Shown here in pieces: positions 36,701-46,784 of a stretch of 64,000 bases of DNA (its first letter is position 1; each line of letters starts with the position of its first letter). The stretch is from Stichopus chloronotus. Its lineage: Eukaryota > Echinodermata > Holothuroidea > Aspidochirotida > Stichopodidae. The translations under genes were made by a program, and so were the position numbers. The DNA lies in contig CM037836.1 of the NCBI GenBank assembly GCA_021234535.1, forward strand, positions 16,227,111 through 16,291,110, written 5' to 3'. Under the pieces are notes generated by a model, which searched no databases, was not told the origin of the DNA, and saw only the letters and a list, made by a program, of their open reading frames with translations.

Positions 36701-38381
36701 TTTTTTGCAATTAAGAAATCAATGACAATGGCCCTGAGGCACGAGAATGTGTTGAATCTTCTGAGATGATAAAAAATCCTCAAGCTGCGGGGCTTGGTGA
36801 AGATGATGGCATTAACGATGGTTATTTTCATAGGCGTAAGGGCATTTGGGGTGAGCAGTATATTGAACCATTACACCATCTAAGAGAAGCTTTACTGAGG
36901 AATTCCCCGATCCATATCACTTTTCATTTTTTTAATCAGTTTCTTCGTAAATTCCACCCATCAAGTAAGAGACAGACGCAATCGGTATCATTAATTGATT
37001 GATTATGAATTGTTTTTTTTTTATCGGCCAATAGGACTTGAATGTGAACATGTTTATTCTTTGAAACCCTATCAATGTTTAGCGAAGCTTCCTGTTCTGA
37101 ACAGTACGGTACGAGTAGAGTAAGCATGAGTTCAGGACTTTCATATATACTTACTAGTTTGTACGACATAAGTGTATACCACAGCGAGAGAGAGGGAGAG
37201 AGAAAGTAAGCATAGATGGTGGTAGAAGTAGGGTGGCAGTTACACGAAAATGGGTCAAAGATTGTAAATATATATTCAGAAAAATTACAATTTAAGTCAT
37301 TTCTGTTTGAGAATAAAGTTAAAGTGAATTAGTCCGAAGATTAAATTGTGAAAAATTTCTTAAAAAGTACACACTTTCATAAGTTGGGAAGGTTGCATAG
37401 CCCTCCTGATCCCCCTGCTTTCGGTGACTACGGAGCAGACCTTCCCGCTGTCACTAGTTTTTATATGCGTATGTGTACTTGTGAAGGAGGAAGGGGGGGG
37501 GGGGTGGGTGGGTACACGACAAAATACATACAACCAATACCCACCATTGCATAACTCGAATGTGGTTAGATGTATAAGTTCTCGAAGGTGCCACCGGCAT
37601 TTAACATTAGGCTGTGCAGAAAAAACGATATCGTTTCTCTGAAGTTAATTGTAACGATTGATGAAATAATCCATGCAGATAGAAAGGCCTTGGTTACGGA
37701 TGGCGCAACTATTTAAGGGAGATGAGTCATAACATGTCACCGGAGTAATTTCTGCCAGTCTGCGCACTAGGTAGCTAAAACAAAGTATAGCCGTGGAACG
37801 GGTTGCACATAGGTCATCCTAAAGCAGCATTCTTGGTCAGTCTCATGATCGTTGCGACAGAGAGAGGTGTAGGAACGACAGGGGAAGCGTTAAGAATGAA
37901 TTGTTTTTACCTTTTATTTCTTGATTTCACACCTGCTTGAATTCATTTGTCTACATTTAATGTATATGCAAATACAAAAAAGGGAGCAGCCAAAGTGCAT
38001 TCACCGATATCGTTAACTCCAGAGAGATTTTGATAATGAAAGCCGACCAAAAAAAAGGAAAATTTGTTTCTTAAGTAATCGCATTTTTATTGCAAACGAA
38101 AACCTCTAGTGATGGTAAACAGTATTCACAGCATGTCAACAATGTTCGCTCGTAATACACAAAGTAACACTTAAACAAGATGAATAACAATAGCATAGCA
38201 ACAACATGGCATGAGTTTTAATTTGAACTCACTACTGCTAGCCCGCTCTTTTCTATATGTGGTGTGTATGTGTGGTGTAGTTCAATGTGCGTGTGGCTAT
38301 TCACTATTTACGGAGCACTTACCGAGCTTTTGTTTTCCTCATCAAGTAATCAAATTGTTGGAATTTCCCAGATAACACACG
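33791..38381. other. No confident gene; scattered repeats
   Basis: A diverged two-copy duplication of about 135 bp spans 35380-35650 (TTATGTCATAAAA and TTATGACATAAAA, each followed by ATTGCACCAG or ATCGCACCAG). Homopolymers lie at 35136-35150 (T), 35167-35178 (A), 36648-36672 (A-rich) and 37491-37506 (G-rich). TGGTCTAGTGGCATCA at about 35980 resembles a tRNA A box but has no B box. Confidence 0.45.
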
Positions 38382-38580
38382 AACGTTGGGCCAACATTGG
38401 CAATTGGTTGGCGAACGTTGGCTATGGTCGCAGTTGGCGTTGGCTATTGGGCCAACAATGGACCAACGTATGATACCAACAATTGGCAAGCATGCGTTGG
38501 CCCAGCAATGTACCGACCACAAGTAACCAACGGTGAGTTTTTTAAATTGGGTCAGCGTTGGACCAATGAAATAAACCAAC
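38382..38580. repeat. Palindrome-rich block of CGTTGG/CCAACG words
   Basis: Within 200 bp GTTGG and its complement CCAAC occur many times in both orientations (GAACGTTGGGCCAACATTGG, GGCGAACGTTGGC, TTGGGCCAACAATGGACCAA, GCGTTGGCCCAGC). The block can fold into several alternative hairpins. Three frames stay open across it, which is a composition effect. Confidence 0.75.
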
Positions 38581-39000
38581 GATTATGTACCTTCTTTTTT
38601 TCTTTTGTTTTGAGTACAGTTATAAAATTATTAATCAGTGGCAAAAGAAAGTAAACATGCCTGACTTCCCATGTGCAAATTGAAAAACATTTCTTGTTTG
38701 GAATGTGGTGTTTATGCAGAAAACATGATTGTGTGTTATTAACCTGAGTACAGTGGCTGTTTTTTTTTAATTATCGAAAAGAATTAACTGAAAACTTAGA
38801 ATCATGAGTTTGCACCAATTTATTTGAATATACTTTATTAGTAAACATATATCCCACATATTAATGAATTTATGAACATTGAGAGTATATAGATGACATT
38901 GCATGTACTAATAACGGCTGGAATAAAGATTAGCATACAAATCCATTTACTGTACATTACAAGTACAGTAAGTAATAGTGTGGGTACGCGTTCACAGTGT

Positions 39001-39150
39001 AGAACCACTGAACTAAAAAACAATGGAAGGCTCATAGCCAATCAAAAGACACACAGCGGGGTGTCGCCGAAATTTCCACAGTGTCGCCATCTTGCTAAGC
39101 CCTTCCCGTTGCTCGGTGGTTGCCACGCCACTACTGTACATACGTCATAG
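39001..39150 (-). promoter_or_regulatory. Promoter-like CpG-containing patch, minus orientation
   Basis: Read on the minus strand the patch contains TGACGTA (CRE-like), GGCAACCACCGAGCAAC (RFX X-box-like), AGCAAGATGGCGAC (YY1-like), TGATTGG (inverted CCAAT) and then a 30 bp block identical to one in the THAP promoter. These are site types common in animal housekeeping promoters. No downstream coding exon was identified below 39000, so this may be a promoter relic or a mobile fragment. Confidence 0.4.
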
Positions 39151-39279
39151 CGAATGTGTGTTAGGGCATGGAAAAGCATTGAGATAGCCTATGTTATTAG
39201 TCAATTACATTTAATCGCGAGTATCCACGACTTACACATAGGTTGAGTATTCTTCTAAATGTTCAGAGAAAATTTTGGA

Positions 39280-39540
39280 GGATTGGCAAAAAAAAATAAA
39301 AGGAATGTTAAGGCCAGCGGGCAGTGATACGCATGGCCAGCATCACCTGGCATGCTGGGGAAGTCTGTGGAGAGAAGGGAAACCACTTGCGAGGCCCGAT
39401 CAACCCCTCGAGGAACTAATTCCCAGTGGCCACATTAACCTAACCAACGTGGGGAAGGGGACCTGAGAGCCTGGGAGCAGGCAAGGGGACTGACGGACCC
39501 TAAAACTCAGCGATTGTTGTGCATGTCCGCCCACAAGATG
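39280..39540. repeat. GC-richer anonymous block, probably a transposon fragment
   Basis: Base composition is clearly above the surroundings and several frames are open (for example LRPAGSDTHGQHHLACWGSL), but no conserved motif is seen. It ends at a C/CA run (39549-39570). Confidence 0.3.
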
Positions 39541-39840
39541 AACCTACACCCCCCCCCCCCCCACACACACAAAATGTCAGGATGCTATGCCAGTACACAA
39601 TACTTTCAGGTGCCTTCCATTTGATCCCCCATGACATGTTTCACCTCCAAGGCCCCCACCGGAAAATTCCTTGCTATGTCGAAAATCGCCTCCATCTGCC
39701 AAAATTTGGGAGTTAAGGGGTGGTAAATGACAAAATTTAGGTATATCCGCCGAACCAAATAGATGAGGGCCAAAGTCAGGATGGCCAAGGTCAGAATGAT
39801 GAATTAGGAGTCCAAAAGGCTGGATTGAAAGTAGGGTTTT

Positions 39841-39945
39841 GTGACCAAGTGGTGCGAGATTGAGCCCCGCAATCAGTGTCCTAGAACAGGGCATTGTAAC
39901 CCCATTGCTCATATATGTCAGTCATGATAAAAGCCACAAAGAGTC
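39841..39945 (+). mobile_element. Degenerate tRNA-derived SINE-like fragment
   Basis: GTGCGAGATTGAGCCCCGC resembles a pol III B-box region (GGTTCGANTCC plus CCGC). It is followed by AATCAGTGTCCTAGAACAGG and GCATTGTAACCCCATTGCTC, a degraded form of the GTCCTTGGGCAAGGCACTT-like body of many deuterostome SINEs. No A box or flanking duplication could be placed. Confidence 0.4.
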
Positions 39946-40658
39946 ATGTATTTTCAATCTGGGGGTGTGTGTAAAGCCTCCAGTCTATTGGGCAGAAGCT
40001 AATGATTTGTTGAGCTTATCTGAGGGGACAGTCAGGGGCAAAGGGTCCAGATGGTGGGCAGATGACTGTTTGGAGTTGTGACCAAAAGGCCCATGGCCCA
40101 AATTCAAAGGGCTCCTGCAGTCTTCCAACACAATGGTCCGAATCCAGGATCCTTAGATCTTGGATCCGTAACTGTGAAAGGACGAACAATACATCAAAAT
40201 CGCCTAGTGCTCCAGTTAACTTAGTTGAGTGCCCCACTGAGGCACTTCAAGTTGGTTAAAACCATATATGGAGAACATGTACACCAAGTTTCACTCAGAG
40301 CAGACAAATTGTTTAAGTTACTTATTTAGAAGTCACAAACACATATACAAACATGCATACATACAGACACATACACACATATGTTGACAGATACATTTCT
40401 GGATTTGACAAGTCAAGGATTATTTATTGTTATTTTTTTCCAACTGAGGAGATAATTATATTACTATTTCCACATTGCCTCACAATAGAAAATGGTCTCC
40501 AACTTTCCATGCTAAGCAATTCAGATAGTGTTACTGCATGTAAACATGATAATTACTTTAAGATAATGAATATGTCGATAAACGTGCATAATTTGAATAA
40601 TGTTAATCATGTGTAAACTCTCTTTCCCTGGTCTTTCACTTTACCAGATTAAATGACA

Positions 40659-40874
40659 TCACCCTGCCCCTACCCCTGAGTCCACCCCAACACAGATGGG
40701 CAATATATATGTGTGCATTTGGGTCGCATCTGCACTCGCAAGTTGGTCTTCATTGATGTTGGGCTTGAGATTGATGAGGTCAGTGGGCTCGGTGCAGCTG
40801 AACTCGGAGCGACTTCCTTCTTGGTCCAGGGTTTCACATGTCCTTTCCAGTGGAGGCTTACGAGATCTCACAAT
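40659..40874 (-). CDS. THAP-domain gene, exon 3 (C-terminal)
   Basis: A textbook acceptor (ATACTTTTTCAG) lies above 40874. The exon is in phase 0, matching the end of exon 2, and is open for 71 codons to TGA at 40661-40659. It encodes a polar, mostly disordered tail starting IVRSRKPPLERTCETLDQEG and containing EPTDLINLKPNINED, ending in a Gly/Val-rich stretch. Such low-complexity tails are usual after THAP zinc fingers. A donor-like GTAAAG lies shortly after the stop, so further 3' untranslated exons are possible. If the stop in exon 2 is real, this exon would not be translated in the full-length frame. Confidence 0.75.
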   Translation of the reverse strand: MVRSRKPPLERTCETLDQEGSRSEFSCTEPTDLINLKPNINEDQLASADATQMHTYILPICVGVDSGVGAG

Positions 40875-41438
40875 CTGAAAAAGTATGATAATGTGAAAGC
40901 ACACTGTAACAATTCTTGCAGTGAGTAGCTGCACAGTTCACCTGAAGTGATGTAAACACAATACTTAATCAATAATTAGCTAAAACTTAGTTTGAGAAGA
41001 TTTCATTAAAAATTGCAGTGAAACGATTGTGGTGCGAGAGGATGTGGGGGAGGGGGAAGGCAGGTTCCAAGCATCACTGGGCTGACTTTATAGTGACTAT
41101 AGGTGTACAATCTTGGAAAAGATTACTTGGACACCTCTGTTCCCTTTGCAGTGTTGGAGATAATTTGCAAGATATGGGTGAAATTCTACAATACTACATT
41201 TACAGGGGTGGGTGGCATGGGGTTGGTGGTGCAAAAAGTTTGATACCAACAAACCACAAATTGTTGCTGCCAAAACATACTTTTTAGGCATTTGATAATA
41301 AAGCCCCAACATAGATGCCTAATACTCTATATGCACCACCCAGCAAGAGTCAAAAATAATTTGTCCAAGATTGTAGACTCGAAGATTCTTGTTATAAGCT
41401 GACATGACTGTGACCAGCCAAGATATCAAAGTACTTAC

Positions 41439-41634
41439 CTTGACAAAATGTGCCGGAAAACTAAACAAAGTTGGTACAGCGGTTGCACGCAGTCTTTTTG
41501 TTTAGCCAGTGCCGTCGAAGCACTGTCCCTCAAAGTGGTCTGAGCAGATGACAGAGTATTTTGTAGGTGTCCATCTGTCCCTTCTCATCTTCACAAGCCA
41601 TTCTTTGAGATACGATGGATTCTTGAGGGGAAAC
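41439..41634 (-). CDS. THAP-domain gene, exon 2, with in-frame TAA
   Basis: The exon runs from TCTAG/GTTTCC (41634) to GTCAAG/GTAAGT (41439). It completes the THAP-type C2CH zinc finger, a DNA-binding fold related to P-element transposases: FPLKNPSYLKEWLVKMRRDR, WTPTKYSVICSDHFEGQCFD, and later RLRATAVPTLFSFP. The Trp, the second zinc pair (C and H of CSDHF) and the AVPTLF box are intact. Between them lies TAA at 41504-41502, where relatives have a sense codon in a TGxTxRL context. Reading stays open and THAP-like after the stop down to the donor, and exon 3 is in phase. This is a single nonsense change, an allele or an assembly error rather than broad decay. Confidence 0.9.
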
Positions 41635-42871
41635 CTAGATGGAATAAATACAAACATATCCTTGGTGTAGTATAAAAATGTTCCTTTGGTAAGTAATGAT
41701 CACGGTTGATCCATTGTCACAGTCAACAAATGCCAATTAATTTCCTTGTAAACAATCTGGTTCCACTACAGTAAATACCAGACTGAATGCAAGCATAATA
41801 AACTTTAATAATCACAAACCACTAGTGTCAAGTTCTCAACTCATATGATTTTTGAGGAGTGCTGTAATGTGCCGTTTGGAATATGCATATTTCAATGGAG
41901 TCACACTCTAGACAACATGACACAATGTTACTGTACCCTAAAGTTAATTGTCACTCATCAGTGCCACCTTTAGAAAATGGGATTAGGGCTACCATCGATC
42001 CAAACATAAGAGGACAAGGATGGCAATCTTTCATGCTTGCCCCAATTTCCATCTGACAAGATTTTCGCCTAAATTTAGATGTGGCTAGGTAACTTTTTGT
42101 CAAGAATTTGTAAATTTTTTCCAAAATCACAATCAGGCCTGGGCTAGCAAAACAGCTCCCTGTGTGATTCGAGCATGGTCGTTCATATTTCATAATCCTT
42201 CATCAAAATAATCCTTCACAAAATATACAACTCATAGGCCTAGTTTAAACAACATGCAAACAAAGGATCACGTCAAGTGGAAACCAGACTGGAAACTAGA
42301 GGTTGTATGCCGAACATATCCTGTGTGCAAACATAATGATTTTGGTGTAGGTCTAGGGGCCTACAACTTCGCATACAATTTAATTTCAATTTCTGACCTG
42401 ATGCACATTCCTGCTTCCCAACGTGTAATAAAAGTGATTTGGCCTAATTTTGAAGCGTTAGTAGGCCTATTTAATAAAAGGCGTAGCCTACATGAACGAT
42501 GCAAACAATGAACGTCCGGTGGCTCCATTTCCATACTGGTTTTCAACTAACGGGCCAGTTAGTTAGACCGTGACTATTGAGACCAGTGTATTGAATTAGT
42601 GTAGGCCTAACTTTAGGACCTAGCCTTGGTTTAAGCAATCCGAAAAATTTGATTGGATACTGGTCTTAGTGGAGGACAAATTAAGGAAAACATGTTAGAC
42701 TACAAACAATGAAACTTGCGCAAAGAAGTTACATTTGTCAGATTTCTTATTCAATTTCCATCCATAACTGTTACCGATAGCCTGTGGTCACTACAATCTA
42801 TTGTTAGGATAGGACGCAATACATGGCGATATGTTGGCGTGATCGGAATTCTAGTTATTTTGTCCACTTAC

Positions 42872-42939
42872 TTGTGAAAAGATTTCCCTGTACGTTGATC
42901 GGAACGATTCGTACAATTCACTGCTACACAAGCAGGCAT
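42872..42939 (-). CDS. THAP-domain gene, exon 1 (start of zinc finger)
   Basis: ATG at 42939 starts MPACVAVNCTNRSDQRTGKS followed by FH and two bases of the next codon. The CxxxxC pair, the CxNR motif and SFHKFP across the junction are hallmarks of THAP domains, which normally begin at the protein N-terminus as here. The donor CACAA/GTAAGT is consensus. The two leftover bases AA join G of exon 2 to make the Lys of FHKFP. The 5' untranslated region would run up to the CpG-rich promoter at about 43.04-43.20 kb. Confidence 0.92.
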
Positions 42940-43039
42940 TCTCGTTAAATTCTGTGGCCAAACTAAGAGCCAGTCATTCCGTGAAAGTTAAGTACTTCGA
43001 AAAGTTAGTGGAAGTGACAGATAACTACAGTGTTGCTGC

Positions 43040-43200
43040 ACCGACCTTAAGTTCAGTGTGTCGATATGATATCGATGTTTTCTTGGGCTTTGCAAAATGG
43101 CCGCGGTCACGTGCCGCATGTCGTCGGCGGCGATATTATTTCCGGCCAATGAGCCTTCCATTGTTTTTTAGTTCAGTGTGTAGAACCCGCAGGTGCAGGA
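43040..43200. promoter_or_regulatory. CpG-rich, probably bidirectional promoter
   Basis: Between the THAP start codon and a plus-strand donor at 43284 lies a local CpG cluster with CAAAATGGCCGCGG (YY1-like), GGTCACGTGCCG (E-box CACGTG), TTTCCGG (ETS-like) and GGCCAAT (NF-Y CCAAT). These are site types of TATA-less housekeeping promoters. The THAP gene reads left from here and a possible transcript reads right. The motif TTAGTTCAGTGTGT occurs at 43068-43181 and, with one change, at 43047-43061. A 30 bp block (43149-43178) recurs inverted at 39006-39035. Confidence 0.65.
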
Positions 43201-43283
43201 TACAGACGTACTGACAAGAAAAAGAACCATAAAAACCAACGAACGAGTACAATTCCATTATTAATTTTCCAATTAGACAGCAC
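43179..43283 (+). other. Possible non-coding first exon of divergent plus-strand gene
   Basis: Downstream of the CCAAT/ETS cluster the sequence CAGCAC is followed by a GTGAGT donor at 43284. No ATG-initiated frame of note lies in it, so it would be 5' untranslated. The start is not defined by sequence. Confidence 0.35.
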
Positions 43284-44160
43284 GTGAGTATTTTTCTATC
43301 AATTGAACATTATATTTTAACTTTCTAGTGTCTTAATGACACATTTTATCGTAAAAATGGTAAATGGTTCAACTCTGCTTTTTACGAAATTTGGTTTTGC
43401 CGCCTACCGACTACAGAGCAGTTTGAATAGCCTAGCCCTATCCGACCTAACTTAGACTAGGCCTACGTTAGACCATACGGTTAGGCATTATAATATACTA
43501 GTGTTACTAGCCTGGATGTGATTGTTTAGTAAAGGTTTAACGTAACTCGTGTTGAGCCGTTTATTAGTCGTCGGCATAACATCGCTATACTAGCGTCCAT
43601 TCCAAGCCCTACCCCGACTTTGCCTATACTTACGTACTGCTAACTTTAGACTAGGTGTACGTATGTGCTTCTGTTGTGCTTGTAGTAGTTGTATTTGGGT
43701 TAATGTAACTTGTGGGGGTGGGGCTGGGGGGTCAAAGTTGTGCACTGTCTTTAAGAAGACTATGGCGCGTTACAAAATTCCTGTTAGCGTTTATCTAGCG
43801 TCTATAGTAAACGAACCGATGTTGCTTTAGGAAAAGGAAATTTCCATTTTAAAACTAAAAATTTGCTTTAGTAAGAAGACAAAGGGAACAAAAAAAAAGA
43901 AGAAAATAAAACGGCATATGATAAAATGACAAAACAATTTTGGGGTTTTCCATAATTTGCTTAGGATTGACTAAACTGCTTTTTTACAAAGACAGTTGCA
44001 GATTTTTGGAACCTATACATTCAGAGAAAAGCTTGGACGAATTCCTTATGACTGCGTCAAATTAGGGGGTCTGTTATATGTTAATCCTACACGCCATGTG
44101 TAAATCGAAACAACACTTGTTTCTGTAGCTTGACAGCCTATGAGAACTATAATATTGCAG

Positions 44161-44211
44161 TATAAACATGAACTCAGCTCAAACAGTGTGCAAAGAAGCT
44201 CACCCTGTCAG
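44161..44211 (+). CDS. Candidate first coding exon, plus strand
   Basis: TATTGCAG precedes 44161 and CTGTCAG/GTAACT ends the exon at 44211. ATG at 44168 gives MNSAQTVCKEAHPV plus two bases. In frame and phase it joins the exon starting at 45787. It lies downstream of the divergent promoter at 43.1 kb. No family is recognised. Confidence 0.3.
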
Positions 44212-45786
44212 GTAACTGTTTCGAACAATTTTGCTGTGTCCAATGCAATTTTAAGACCACATAGGCCTATACATGTGAGTCGCTTACGTAATGAAAAACT
44301 TTAGTGGGTACAAATTGCTACTTGTTGCCATTAATTCCGATCTTTAACAAGAACCCCACCCTTACTACCGAAAAAGAAACAGAAAACAATGTCGAGTACC
44401 CAATCATCTGATAATCTTTGTCCACAATGTTTATTCTAAGAGAAAAGGGATAGGATCGATGCTTTTTTGTGCTTTTAAAGCAACGACCTCATACTTCACT
44501 CTTTCATTTCACTTTTTGTAACATATTAGAAAGCAAAGTTCAATTTTTTTCCCCCCAAACGCTTGATTTCTATTATTTTTGACTTCCTTATAGTTCTTAG
44601 ACAACATCCATAGCAAAGGTGTAGTTGAGTTGAATCATGGTTGAAGCATATAAGCAACAATATATACATACATGAGCTCACATCTATATTACAAATGTGA
44701 TTGCCCTTGATCTGTTGTGATAAAGCCACAGAATGACATTTATATGTACGACTACATGTCAGAGAATGAACAAGGTGATATGAAAGAAGACTATATGGCA
44801 AGCAGTGGTTTCTCCTTGAACTCTTTCCTGAAATTGATTACCTTCCAATGTATGTTTTACAGTCCAGAGTGTAGTCTTTATGCTACCCTTTTGTTGAAAC
44901 AGAGGAACAAATGATTTATTCAAATTCACACACAAGGAAAACGTTGATATTAAATAATTTAGAAACGCAATTTCCATGGTTACTGAGCGTGGTTACTGTA
45001 TGTTTATGAGAGGTGGACATGCCATGCAGTAACAATGTATAAAAATATCTTGCAAGTATTTATTAACACTGCAAACAGATTTTCGTTTATTAACCGTCTG
45101 TACGTGAACATTTATGTAGAATATAACGTGAGGAGGTAACATATATGGCGTCGACACATTGTTACATATTTCCTTTCAATGATCAAATGAATGTACTTTG
45201 TGGTAAGCGACAGTAACGGCATTGCCTTGATTCTGCCTCTGCAGCAAACCTGCTGCTACTCAGTGCAAAGGTGTGAACGAGTCACAGTAGAGAGGGAGCC
45301 CGAGAGAAAAATAGAAATAAAAAGTGTCCGTTGATGACGTCATGGGGGCATTTATAGAGAAATCTCTTTAACTATGTATCGAACACATTGCTTCTTAAAT
45401 AAGTTGATTTAACAACTAATTATTCGTATTGTTCCTACTTCACACACAACAATCATAAAGAAAATCTCCTCTGTCCCAGTGTACGTTAAACGTCAATTAA
45501 TTTCTAAGCTCCCAGTTTGTGAATAAAATTAAAGGTACTCACATGACCTCCTCATGAAAGTCAACGTGTCAAATAGGGAAGGGAATCACTTGATAATTAA
45601 TAGTGCATCGATTTAGCTGACGTAGCGACGATCAGTTCAATGAGTGTCACCGTGATGGACACTGGAATGTAATAACATGAAAAGTGAGTGCATGTAATAA
45701 GGAAAACAACGTGAACACATAAAAGTATGGATAGAAACTTTCTCAAAGACAGGAAGAGAAAAAAAAAAACAACAATATTTTCTCAG

Positions 45787-45859
45787 AAAGATCGATGATG
45801 ACGTTGCATATGAGGAATTGTATTCTTTCTATGTTGGAAGAGGCTGTTTCTCGATGTGA
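45787..45859 (+). CDS. Candidate second coding exon, plus strand
   Basis: A CAATATTTTCTCAG acceptor precedes 45787. Taking the single leading base to complete the codon left by the exon at 44211, the frame reads KIDDDVAYEELYSFYVGRGC then FSM and stops with TGA at 45857-45859. The predicted product would be only about 38 residues. Another frame continues to GGCTCAG/GTACTT at about 45886 and would suit a longer gene, so the frame is not settled. Confidence 0.3.
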
Positions 45860-46668
45860 CAGTCAAGGGCTCAGGTACTTTGTAGGTGACATTACCCTTT
45901 ATATTCAAGGTACGCGCATGTCAGTCACTCAAGTGGAAAGTTATATTCAAGATTTCAAAAAAAAGAAAAGAAAAAAAAAACTGAATCAATGCGATTGGGC
46001 ATTCCCAGCTTTACTGAGTGTCAATTCGGGTATAGTAAGTAGTGTATATACCGCAGGGAAAATGTAAACTTCAAACTGGTTGATAATCCCAGCCTAATGA
46101 GGCCACACCACCGGACGATAATATGTACCATTTTCCCCTTCGATGAATATTCAGAGGGTGAAAAAAAATGAAAACCATCCTAACGAGGACGATTTAGGGA
46201 TTTCCTACATGTAGACGCCCACAAGAGTACTATCTGTCTTAAAATTGATTTATCGTTAAATTTGCTGCCACGGAAAGAGATAAGTAAACTTGCAAGGTCA
46301 ATTAATTTTTAAACTTTGTACGTAATGTCACTGCATATAGCAGCGATTGATTACCTACACGGTCACATATGCATTAATAAAGCCACCCAATGGAGATTTA
46401 AGTGTCTCCTGCAATAGTCTTCGTGTTTTTTTCTTTCTCTTTTGATATTATGTTGCACCGTGTACAAAGAACCAGGTTTTCACTTCGTGTTTCCAGCACC
46501 TTATAATAACCGTGTGGACTTCGAAGCTTCTGCACACGCTGAACTTCGAGACGGTGAAACCGATCGAGAGGAACGTATGCGATATATTTTCACTTGTGCG
46601 TTTCAGTGCGAAAGCCTACGATCGTAAGGTTTTTTTTTTATTTTCCGAAACTAACAGAGGTTTTTCAG

Positions 46669-46784
46669 GAGAACTGAGAGCAAAGCAGTCGTGTCTTTAT
46701 TTTGTGTTTATATTTACGACGAAAGCGAGCGATCCTCCAAAGTTTTAAAGATGTCTGTTATGGGATTATTTGGAAATAGGAAAG
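46669..46784 (+). CDS. Candidate first coding exon (MSVMGLFGNRK), perhaps ESCRT-III-like
   Basis: AAAGATG at 46751 starts MSVMGLFGNRK, and the exon ends AAAG/GTGAGT at 46784 in phase 1. T-rich tracts ending in AG lie at about 46657 and 46668, so it may be preceded by a 5' untranslated exon. The MGLFG and MSVxG starts recall CHMP3 (MGLFGK) and CHMP4 (MSVFGKLFG) N-termini, whose first coding exons can be short. Eleven residues cannot decide this, and no following exon was found in the window. Confidence 0.3.

Noticed and set aside
39577..39912. 111-codon minus-strand frame
   Set aside because: Overlaps a GC-richer repeat and a SINE-like fragment, with other frames open in the same place. No domain.
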